From the NCBI GenBank assembly GCA_905479515.1, contig CAJQMX010000277.1, positions 1 to 10,951 of the forward strand: a stretch of DNA of 10,951 nucleotides. Direction: 5' to 3'. Origin of the DNA: an uncultured Parasphingopyxis sp. (GTDB lineage: Bacteria > Pseudomonadota > Alphaproteobacteria > Sphingomonadales > Sphingomonadaceae). Positions 1 to 5,343 of the stretch are shown in pieces (position 1 is the stretch's first letter; the number at the start of each line of letters is the position of its first letter). Below the pieces are notes generated by a model. It worked only from the letters and a program-made list of their open reading frames with translations, was not told the DNA's origin and ran no database searches. Made by a program: the position numbers and the translations under genes.

Positions 1-983
1 GCCACCGCGCCAAAGCCGACAACGGCACAGGTATTGGTGATGGCGACAACCGCGCCGGTTGCGCCCTTGGAAAAAGCTTCCGGCATCTTCGCCCGGCTTG
101 CCAAACCGACCAGCAACGCAATCAGCGTGCCCGAGCCTAGCGCCGCAACCAGCGCCCATTTATCGAGCGATTCCGCCGGCATGATCGCAGAGAGCGGCCC
201 CAATTGCTGCGGATATTGAAAAATCATGAACACGCCAAGCACGGCAACCAGCGGGAGGAGGCAGAGAAACGGATTGGGAAGTACCCTGCCCTCTTCCACC
301 GCATCATCGGTATCGCGGCCTTCAAAGGTTTCGCCGCGCGCTACGGCCCGCTTCACCATCCATTGCAGCCAGATAAAGCCGAGCACTGCCATCAGGATGG
401 CCACGACAAGGCTGACTTCCCATGCGGCATAGGCCGTGGTGCCCAGATGCTGCATCGGGATGAGATTCTGGACTTCGGGAGAGCCTGCACTCGTCATCGT
501 GAAGGTCACTGAACCAAAGCACAGCGCAGCGGGAATGAAACGGCGCGGCAGATTGGCCTCGCGAAACAGGCTAACCGCGAGCGAATAGACAGAGAATGCC
601 ACGATAAACACGCTGACCCCACCATAGGTGAGCAGCGCGCAGGCGGCGACAACCGCAAGCACCGCATGTTTGATGCCGATCTTCTCGATAATCCAATGCG
701 CGACGCTGGCCGCTGCGCCTGATGCTCCCATCACTTCGCCGAATATCGCACCGAGCAGGAACATGAAAAACCAGTCGCCGAAAAATCCCGTAAAACCCGC
801 CATATAGGCCGTGGTAAAATCGGGAGCGTCGGCCACAGCAAGGGGCGGCAACCAGGCGATGCCGCTTGTTGCGGCGACGATAGCGGCGGCAACCGGCCCG
901 GCGATCAGGATATTCACGCCGCGCACCGTCATCCAGATCAACAACGCCAGCGCGCCGATCAGGCCTATCGTGCTTATCATCAT
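1..983 (-). CDS. GntP-family permease (3' end outside the window)
   Basis: An inner-membrane secondary transporter of the gluconate/organic-acid permease family (GntP), probably a proton symporter of a small carboxylate. The substrate cannot be read from the sequence; gluconate, hydroxybutyrate-like acids and other hydroxy acids are all handled by relatives. The 327 codons present are strongly hydrophobic with many helices. Recognisable family features are AGPVAAAIVA near residues 28-37, GAIFGE at 78-83, LTYGGVSVFIVAF at 118-130, FREANLPRR at 140-148 and the loop TSAGSPEVQNLIP at 164-176. Family members are usually about 440-460 residues, so roughly the last quarter lies beyond the left edge. 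Two adjacent ATG codons (983 and 980) can start it, preceded by a G-rich stretch; I chose the first. The gene is divergent from the DUF6356 gene, with about 130 bases between them. Family assignment is firm, substrate is not. Confidence 0.88.
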   Translation of the reverse strand, partial: MMISTIGLIGALALLIWMTVRGVNILIAGPVAAAIVAATSGIAWLPPLAVADAPDFTTAYMAGFTGFFGDWFFMFLLGAIFGEVMGASGAAASVAHWIIEKIGIKHAVLAVVAACALLTYGGVSVFIVAFSVYSLAVSLFREANLPRRFIPAALCFGSVTFTMTSAGSPEVQNLIPMQHLGTTAYAAWEVSLVVAILMAVLGFIWLQWMVKRAVARGETFEGRDTDDAVEEGRVLPNPFLCLLPLVAVLGVFMIFQYPQQLGPLSAIMPAESLDKWALVAALGSGTLIALLVGLASRAKMPEAFSKGATGAVVAITNTCAVVGFGAV

Positions 984-1114
984 GCCCCCATTTCTTGCCC
1001 TGAAGGCCTAACCCCGCAGCAATGGACGTCAATAGGCACACTGCCCGTGCTTTTCCAAACAACATGTTTTAGGAGCAGGTTTCGGAGCGAACAAACCAGA
1101 GACGGAAATTATTC

Positions 1115-1345
1115 ATGGCCACTTTCATGACCAAACATCTGCGCGATATCAGCGAAACATATGGTGAGCATTTCATGGCTGCGACCGGATTCGGGCTGCG
1201 CATGACGATAACGGGTATCGCCTGCATAATTCACGGTATCTTCCCGTTTCTGTTCGAAAAGACCGGTAGCGAAATGGTTCGCCGCCTGCACACCGAAATG
1301 GTCACCAAACGCGCCGATACGATGCACCAGGACTGGGTCATATAG
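1115..1345 (+). CDS. Small DUF6356 family protein
   Basis: A 76-residue protein that I recognise as belonging to the DUF6356 family, whose function is not established. The conserved core is visible as GFGLRMTITGIACIIHGIFP (residues 25-44), then FLFEKTGS (45-52) and a basic, amphipathic tail with VRRLHTEMVTKR (55-66). The core is hydrophobic enough to be one membrane-inserted or membrane-skimming helix, so a membrane-associated protein is a fair inference. The ATG at 1115 is preceded by ACGGA at 1102-1106, a reasonable ribosome binding site; an internal ATG at 1127 is a less likely start. It stands alone, divergent from the GntP permease, with no co-directional neighbour. The nearest + strand terminator-like hairpin is about 230 bases downstream. 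Confidence 0.82.
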   Translation: MATFMTKHLRDISETYGEHFMAATGFGLRMTITGIACIIHGIFPFLFEKTGSEMVRRLHTEMVTKRADTMHQDWVI

Positions 1346-1492
1346 GAAAGTATGTCCTCCACACCTGTAAGCCGGTGATTGAAACCACAGATATTGCTGC
1401 TGAACGCGACAGATTCGACTTAGGATCTGCCATTTGCCAACGGCTGGAACCCACCGGCATTTTGATGGGTGCATTCGGCTTTTTCACGATCA

Positions 1493-1508
1493 TGTGATCT
1501 GCATCACA
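1493..1508. promoter_or_regulatory. CRP/FNR-family binding site candidate
   Basis: The sequence TGTGATCTGCATCACA has perfect 6-base arms (TGTGAT and ATCACA) around a 4-base centre, and matches the CRP consensus TGTGA-N6-TCACA at all ten defined positions. Read as GTGAT-N4-ATCAC it also resembles an FNR box with the outer T/A replaced by G/C, so another regulator of the superfamily could use it. The match is seen directly; binding is inferred. It does not sit in front of an obvious protein gene. A weak -10-like CATAGC at 1530-1535 lies at the spacing expected if the site were centred near -41.5 for + strand transcription. Confidence 0.55.
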
Positions 1509-1541
1509 AAGCGAATCACCCAACCCGCCCATAGCTGTCTG

Positions 1542-1637
1542 CGGCGGTAGCGACTTTCCAAAGCCAGCATCGCCAAGGCCATCATGGTTCATCCGGTTTT
1601 ATGCGACCCGACCGGACACCATGATGGCCGTTTTTAT
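1542..1637 (+). ncRNA. Possible small RNA between CRP-like site and terminator
   Basis: This is a hypothesis, not a recognised RNA family. If the CRP-like palindrome activates a promoter in class II geometry, transcription would begin near 1542 and end at the T-tract after the hairpin at 1577-1629, giving an RNA of about 95 nucleotides with no good open reading frame. The 5' boundary is a guess from spacing; the 3' boundary is supported by the hairpin. The alternative is that the hairpin simply ends the transcript of the DUF6356 gene. Confidence 0.22.
1577..1636 (+). terminator. Intrinsic terminator-like hairpin, 12-bp perfect stem
   Basis: GGCCATCATGGT at 1577-1588 is the exact reverse complement of ACCATGATGGCC at 1618-1629, followed at once by GTTTTTA. 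An inner stem TCCGG (1592-1596) with CCGGA (1612-1616) can stack inside, making a long compound hairpin. The T-tract lies on the + strand, so it ends + strand transcription, either of the DUF6356 gene about 230 bases upstream or of a separate small RNA. The loop is longer than in a minimal terminator, so a structured RNA element is also possible. Confidence 0.6.
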
Positions 1638-1814
1638 TTGTCCCCGGAATCCGGACTATCCGCCGGGAGCGTTTCTCGATCATGCGACCGTTGGCATCGA
1701 TGACGGCACTATGGAACGCGCCGCACAATCACGGTCGTCCTGACTTCGAAAAACCGACAGCCAGCCATACTGGCAGCGCCGCCAGTTCACGCGGTGGAAT
1801 TCCGCGTCAAAGGC

Positions 1815-2348
1815 TCACAGATAATCACCATCCTGATAGATGAGCGGAGCTACGGAATCAGCCACACGCACGGCCAAAACGTCACCGATAACAATGGAAT
1901 GGGTTGCATAAGGTACCACCTTGGCAACGCGGCAGGAAATATTGGCCTGAGCTTCTTCCAACCAGGGCAAACCCGTTTCATCCGTTGACCAATGCCCATC
2001 GGCAAAACGCTCCTCGCGCTTCGACGCACTTCCGAAAGCCTTAGAAATTTCATGCTGATGGCGTGACAGAAGGTTTATGCAGAATTTCTCGTTCTCACCA
2101 AGAAGGGCGTGAATCGTGGCCTTGCGGTTTACGCAAACCAGAATTGCCGGCGGTTCGACCGTGAGCGACGTAATTGAGGTAGCCGCCATCCCGACGGGCC
2201 CTTCCGGGCTATGCGCCGTCAATACTCCAACGGCGGAAGCGAGGCGCCGCATCGCCGCCTTAAAATCATTGTTCAAGCCTTCTGAAATCGCAGCTTCCTT
2301 CCATCCAACAAGCAGTTCTTCAGAGCACGTATCATGCATAAGGTCCAT
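1815..2348 (-). CDS. Flavin reductase-like (FMN-binding) protein
   Basis: A flavin reductase-like domain protein of 177 residues, of the class that reduces FMN or FAD with NAD(P)H and often supplies a two-component monooxygenase. Family features are the stretch from GMAATSITSLTVEPP (residues 53-67) into ILVCVN (69-74), the FCINLLS strand (89-95), HSIVIGDVLAV (150-160) and the C-terminal PLIYQDGDY (168-176). The frame stays open upstream to a GTG at 2465, but the extra 39 residues are arginine-rich and unlike the family, so I prefer ATG 2348 or ATG 2339; neither has a good Shine-Dalgarno sequence, so the start is uncertain. It is co-directional with the CoA-ester lyase upstream, with about 140 bases between. 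No partner oxygenase is adjacent; the flavin monooxygenase at the right edge is of a type that carries its own NADPH site. Reductase activity is inferred from family only. Confidence 0.82.
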   Translation of the reverse strand: MDLMHDTCSEELLVGWKEAAISEGLNNDFKAAMRRLASAVGVLTAHSPEGPVGMAATSITSLTVEPPAILVCVNRKATIHALLGENEKFCINLLSRHQHEISKAFGSASKREERFADGHWSTDETGLPWLEEAQANISCRVAKVVPYATHSIVIGDVLAVRVADSVAPLIYQDGDYL

Positions 2349-2489
2349 ATACTGAACAGCGCGCGATTTATCACGACAACAAAAGACCGGACACCGGATT
2401 GGGAATCGTAGCGCCCTTCGTCGCAAACCTGACCCAGCACGTTGCGGTCGAAGCGAAATAAACACGGATCTGGGTCGAGATAATCCGAA

Positions 2490-3383
2490 TCAGTTGGAAT
2501 TGTCATCCGCCAGCCGCAGCAATGCCTCTGCGCGCATCAGAAAGGGCCGATCAAGCATGCCACCTTTATAGCCGATCGTGCCGACGCCCGGATTGGCGGC
2601 AAACAGATCGACAATTTCCTGGGCTGCTGCGAGCTCTTCTTCCCCCGGTGTGAAGGCCTTGTTGATCACATCGACCTGCGCCGGATGGATTGCGAGCATT
2701 CCCCGATAGCCATCCCGGCGCACCTGCTCTGCCCGTTGGCGCAAGCTATCAAGATCGCGGAAATCGCTCTGGATCGTTTCAATTGGCAGCACATTCGCAG
2801 TCGCCGCACCTACCAGGCACATGCTGCGCGCGAGTTGGAAGGTGAATCCATAGCTGCCATCGGCATTGCTGTTCTCGCTGGCTCCCAGAGAAGCGGCGAG
2901 ATCCTCTGCACCCCATGTCATCGCCACCAGTCGCGGCGCACCGGCATAATCACCGGTCGTGTACATGGCTTCGGCCGTTTCGGTGACGAGCGCGATTACC
3001 TTGGTTGCACCCTGTTCGATGTCGAATGCGGCTTCGAAAGCTGATAGATAATTGTCGAGCAGTTCGACATCATCGCGACCGCGCGCCTTGGGCAACATTA
3101 TCCCGCCCGGCTTGCCCGGCATGATGGCGGCAAGATCGTCCAGCAAGTGCGGGCCATCAATCGGATTGACGCGGACCCATAGTCGCTCGAGGCCCGAATC
3201 CTGTGACTGCAGAAATTCGCGCACCATGGTTCGCGCTTTGGGCTTTTCCTCAACGGTAACGGCATCTTCGAGATCGAAAAGCGCGATGTCGGCTGCGCTT
3301 GCAGTACATTTTTCCATCTTCCGCGCACTGTCACCCGGCGCAAACAGCCAAGATCGCATCCGCACCAATACAGCCTCAGTCAT
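2490..3383 (-). CDS. CitE/HpcH-family CoA-ester lyase
   Basis: A HpcH/HpaI aldolase-superfamily protein of the citrate lyase beta-subunit-like group, which cleaves or forms C-C bonds in (S)-malyl-CoA, citramalyl-CoA or related thioesters using a divalent metal in a TIM barrel. Counting from ATG 3383, landmarks are RSWLFAPGDS (10-19), LFDLEDAV (35-42), the catalytic-type Arg in RVN (71), GIMLPKA (94-100), the metal-ligand Glu in VTETAEAM (135), the metal-ligand Asp in GAEDL (161) and the conserved block from YRGMLAIHPAQVDVIN (226-241). At about 297 residues it is complete, so it is not a fragment of a citrate lyase complex; no citrate lyase alpha, gamma or ligase genes are nearby. ATG 3383 is preferred over ATG 3398 because GGAGAG lies 9-10 bases before it, inside the longer version. 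The flavin reductase gene follows on the same strand. The exact CoA substrate cannot be told. Confidence 0.88.
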   Translation of the reverse strand: MTEAVLVRMRSWLFAPGDSARKMEKCTASAADIALFDLEDAVTVEEKPKARTMVREFLQSQDSGLERLWVRVNPIDGPHLLDDLAAIMPGKPGGIMLPKARGRDDVELLDNYLSAFEAAFDIEQGATKVIALVTETAEAMYTTGDYAGAPRLVAMTWGAEDLAASLGASENSNADGSYGFTFQLARSMCLVGAATANVLPIETIQSDFRDLDSLRQRAEQVRRDGYRGMLAIHPAQVDVINKAFTPGEEELAAAQEIVDLFAANPGVGTIGYKGGMLDRPFLMRAEALLRLADDNSN

Positions 3384-3398
3384 CGTCTCACTCTCCAT

Positions 3399-3647
3399 GC
3401 ATTACCCATTCGCTTTTCCCATAGCCGGTTCAACAGGATTTGGGCAGTTCCAGAAGCTTTTTGGTGATGAAGTTCAGGATCATATGGGGCTGACAGGTGC
3501 GACAGGTGGAATCAGGTTCGCTCCATCATGCTGTGCCCAGCATCTGGCGAGCGGAACGGAATGCCAAGCGAATTCTGCCGACCGCTGATCTCAGCCACCA
3601 ACCTGCGTCTTTGCGCCTGGGTTATGTTGACATGTTTTGGGGGAAAA
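3399..3647. other. Spacer between CoA-ester lyase and tRNA-Val
   Basis: About 250 bases with no convincing gene. It holds a tandem 9-base direct repeat (GACAGGTGC, GACAGGTGG) at 3492-3509 and a minus-strand 17-codon frame at 3430-3483 encoding MILNFITKKLLELPKSC. The peptide looks unusually protein-like for random sequence but has no clear ribosome binding site. Nothing else is evident; no T-rich terminator follows the tRNA closely. Confidence 0.45.
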
Positions 3648-3722
3648 TGGTGGGCACGGCTGGGATTGAACCAGCGACCCCTGCGATGTCAACACAGTGC
3701 TCTACCACTGAGCTACGCGCCC
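3648..3722 (-). tRNA. tRNA-Val(GAC)
   Basis: A complete 75-nucleotide tRNA with CCA encoded. Read on the minus strand: acceptor GGGCGCG pairs with CGTGCCC (one G-T pair); D arm GCTC/GAGC around AGTGGTA; anticodon stem CTGTG/CGCAG around the loop TTGACAT, giving anticodon GAC for valine GUC codons; short variable loop GGGTC; T arm GCTGG/CCAGC with loop TTCAATC; discriminator A then CCA. All stems close, so the call is secure. It lies 52 bases downstream of cpdR on the same strand. An open frame reading the opposite strand is a well-known spurious translation of tRNA genes. Confidence 0.97.
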
Positions 3723-3734
3723 ACGCGAAGGCGC

Positions 3735-3763
3735 TATCTAGTGGAGCGGTTGCAACTGCGCAA
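3735..3763 (-). promoter_or_regulatory. Possible promoter for tRNA-Val
   Basis: On the minus strand a -35-like TTGCGC (3758-3763) and a -10-like TAGATA (3735-3740) are separated by exactly 17 bases, placing initiation a few bases before the mature tRNA 5' end. The hexamers are imperfect and overlap the hairpin at 3745-3768, so this is suggestive only; the tRNA may also be co-transcribed with cpdR. Confidence 0.3.
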
Positions 3764-3768
3764 CCGCT
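3745..3768. repeat. Perfect 9-bp inverted repeat between cpdR and tRNA-Val
   Basis: AGCGGTTGC (3745-3753) and GCAACCGCT (3760-3768) are exact reverse complements around a 6-base loop. It lies just past the cpdR stop codon. No T-tract follows on the minus strand, so it is not a standard intrinsic terminator; it could stabilise the cpdR 3' end or guide processing between cpdR and the tRNA. Confidence 0.55.
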
Positions 3769-3774
3769 GATTTC

Positions 3775-4149
3775 TCAAAGCCCCGATGCGTCGCCAACTT
3801 CGAACATACGGTCGACCTCAAGCACGAGATCGCGCAGATGAAACGGCTTTGAAAGTACCTTGGCGTTGGGCGGCGTCTTGTTGTTTTTCAGCGCAACCGC
3901 CGCAAATCCGGTGATGAACATAACCCGCATATCGGATGCGATTTTCGCAGCTTCCTGGGCAAGTTCTATCCCGTCCATGCCCGGCATGACGATATCGGTC
4001 AGCAGCAGGTCATAGGTGTTTTTTTCAAGCAGAGGCATGGCCGAAACGCCGGAATCCGCCGCATCGACCGCATAGCCTGTGCGTTCAAGCGCGCGCTTCA
4101 GATACTCGCGCATCGACGTATCGTCCTCTGCCAAAAGGATTCGGATCAT
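3775..4149 (-). CDS. cpdR: CpdR single-domain response regulator
   Basis: A 124-residue stand-alone receiver domain. In Caulobacter, CpdR is phosphorylated through the CckA-ChpT phosphorelay; the unphosphorylated form acts at the cell pole as an adaptor that primes the ClpXP protease to destroy cell-cycle regulators. Receiver residues are all present: acidic pair D9-D10, phosphoacceptor D52 in LLLTDIVMPGMDGIEL, T80 in MFITGFAAVAL and K101 in LSKPFHLRDLV. The IVMPGMDGIELA and FITGFAAVAL stretches plus the SKPFHLRDLV end are what I recognise as CpdR rather than another CheY-like protein. There is no output domain, matching the family. The ATG at 4149 is preceded by GGGACG. It is divergent from the N-formylglutamate amidohydrolase gene and followed on the same strand by tRNA-Val, an arrangement I believe recurs in alphaproteobacteria. 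Function is inferred from orthology. Confidence 0.92.
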   Translation of the reverse strand: MIRILLAEDDTSMREYLKRALERTGYAVDAADSGVSAMPLLEKNTYDLLLTDIVMPGMDGIELAQEAAKIASDMRVMFITGFAAVALKNNKTPPNAKVLSKPFHLRDLVLEVDRMFEVGDASGL

Positions 4150-4289
4150 TTTCGTCCCATCACCTGTCTACGCACCGCCCCGGGCGCATCGTTTGAGGGA
4201 CTATAGAACAGAGCTCTTAAAATTTTCCAGCCTTGAAGGAAATTTTTGAGAACTTGCCTTTAATTCATGAGAATAATAGGCCTCAAACC

Positions 4290-5165
4290 ATGGAAGATAG
4301 CGGCTCTCCGCCCGAACATGTCATGCGGCTGGGGCCGACTGTTCCGCGATCGCCCGTCATCATCTCCGTTCCGCATGCCGGTCGTTACTACCCGGAAAGC
4401 CTGTTGGAGACCGCGCGGCTTGATGAAGCCAGCCTCCGTTCGCTTGAAGACCGGCACGTAGACAGTCTCGTCGCCCCGCTGGCGGACAATGGCTATACGG
4501 TTATCATTGGACAGGTTGCGCGCGCATGGATCGACCTCAATCGGTCGGAGCGCGAGATTGATCCAGCCATGGTCTCACCACAACCGAAACGGGCTGGCCT
4601 TGAACTTACAGCAAAGGTTCGCGGCGGACTGGGCCTCGTGCCCCGAAGGATTTTCCAACATGGCAATATCTATCGCGGTTCCATTGCCCAAAGCGATCTA
4701 TCCGACCGCATCAACCAGGCGCACAGGCCGTATCACGAGCAAATTTCCGACACGCTGAATGCGGCGCGACAGTGCTTTGGAATAGCGGTACTGCTCGACT
4801 GTCATTCCATGCCTCCGCTGCGTGCTAGACACGGCCAGGCACCAGCCAAAATTGTTATCGGTGACCGGCACGGAAAAAGTTCAGCGCCAGCATTTTCGGG
4901 ATGCGCTGTCTCAATTTGCAGGAATTTGGGCTTTCGGACGTCGCTGAACATCCCCTATGCGGGCGGCCATATTCTGAGCCGTCATGGTCGGCCTGAGCGC
5001 GATGTACATGGATTGCAGATCGAAATTTGCCGATCGCTGTATCTGGACCGCGCACATGACCAGCTGGTGCCCAATCTCGCACCAATTACGGCGATGATAA
5101 AGGCGGTTGCGGACGGATTGACCAGGGAAGCCCTATCGTCGCCAGATGCTTTGGCAGCCGAATAA
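4290..5165 (+). CDS. N-formylglutamate amidohydrolase family protein
   Basis: A 291-residue protein of the N-formylglutamate amidohydrolase family, metal-dependent hydrolases that in the classical case release formate from N-formyl-L-glutamate at the end of one histidine degradation route. Counting from ATG 4290, family motifs are SVPHAGRYYP (26-35), DRHVD (54-58), DLNR (82-85), LLDCHSMP (168-175), VIGDRHG (189-195), PYAGGHI (222-228) and HGLQIEI (240-246); the His, Asp and Glu residues in these are the likely metal and catalytic ligands. The frame is open to TTG codons at 4233 and 4254, but the added residues do not look like the family and ATG 4290 is the first ATG; AGG about 9 bases before it is a weak ribosome binding site. 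No other hut genes are near, and the gene pairs divergently with cpdR, so a role outside histidine breakdown is possible. The substrate is unproven. Confidence 0.88.
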   Translation: MEDSGSPPEHVMRLGPTVPRSPVIISVPHAGRYYPESLLETARLDEASLRSLEDRHVDSLVAPLADNGYTVIIGQVARAWIDLNRSEREIDPAMVSPQPKRAGLELTAKVRGGLGLVPRRIFQHGNIYRGSIAQSDLSDRINQAHRPYHEQISDTLNAARQCFGIAVLLDCHSMPPLRARHGQAPAKIVIGDRHGKSSAPAFSGCAVSICRNLGFRTSLNIPYAGGHILSRHGRPERDVHGLQIEICRSLYLDRAHDQLVPNLAPITAMIKAVADGLTREALSSPDALAAE

Positions 5166-5198
5166 AAAAACCGCCCCGCGCAAGGGAGCACGAGGCGG
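5164..5198 (-). terminator. Intrinsic terminator for the sapC transcript
   Basis: On the minus strand CCGCCTCG (5198-5191) pairs with CGGGGCGG (5178-5171), eight pairs with one G-T, and a run of seven T follows (5170-5164). It is oriented to stop transcription coming from the SapC gene and overlaps the stop codon of the oppositely oriented amidohydrolase gene. In the + direction no T-tract follows. Confidence 0.75.
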
Positions 5199-5245
5199 CC
5201 AGGTTCAGGGAGGGGACATCATAGGATGCACCCACACATGGCTAC

Positions 5246-5276
5246 GAAAGGGGGGCACGCAGCCATGCGCACCCCC
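5246..5276 (-). terminator. Second hairpin 3' of sapC, upstream of the main terminator
   Basis: On the minus strand GGGGGTGCGC (5276-5267) can pair with GCGTGCCCCCC (5261-5251), ten pairs including two adjacent G-T wobbles and one bulged C, around the loop ATGGCT, followed by TTTC. On the + strand the wobbles become A-C mismatches, so the structure favours the minus-strand RNA. A competing 7-bp pair CATGGCT/AGCCATG (5237-5243 with 5261-5267) uses the same bases. It is either a first weak terminator or a 3'-end protecting hairpin. Confidence 0.45.
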
Positions 5277-5343
5277 AAGATATTAACGATGTGTCAGTGT
5301 TTCAAGCGGTGATTGAAAATCCCGCCGAAACCGCGCATTTGCG

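Larger units (their letters stand above)
1346..1814. other. Gene-free stretch with regulatory signals
   Basis: About 470 bases without a convincing protein gene. Open frames here (for instance minus 1338-1592) have no recognisable composition or motif. It contains a CRP-like palindrome at 1493-1508, a strong + strand hairpin with T-tract at 1577-1636, and then about 180 bases in which I see nothing definite. A 40-codon frame starting at the ATG inside the right arm of the hairpin (1621) lacks a ribosome binding site. Confidence 0.6.

Noticed and set aside
1027..1032. A minus-strand TTGACG that could be the -35 box of the GntP permease promoter.
   Set aside because: No acceptable -10 hexamer lies at 16-18 bases, so the promoter cannot be supported.
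571..1065. A 164-codon minus-strand frame at the left of the window.
   Set aside because: It is an out-of-frame shadow of the GntP permease, arginine-rich and without family features; the permease frame shows clear motifs.
1621..1743. A 40-codon frame starting MMAVFICPRNPDYPPG just after the hairpin.
   Set aside because: The start lies in the right arm of the terminator-like stem with no ribosome binding site, and I recognise no homologue; coincidence is more likely.
3497..3841. Open frames on the + strand across the tRNA-Val gene, reading like GIEPATPAMSTQCSTTELRA and GLNQRPLRCQHSALPLSYAP.
   Set aside because: These are the classic false proteins produced by translating the antisense strand of a tRNA gene; the tRNA fold is complete.
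4200..4289. AT-rich stretch before the amidohydrolase gene, checked for CtrA boxes because of cpdR.
   Set aside because: No TTAA-N7-TTAA arrangement is present.
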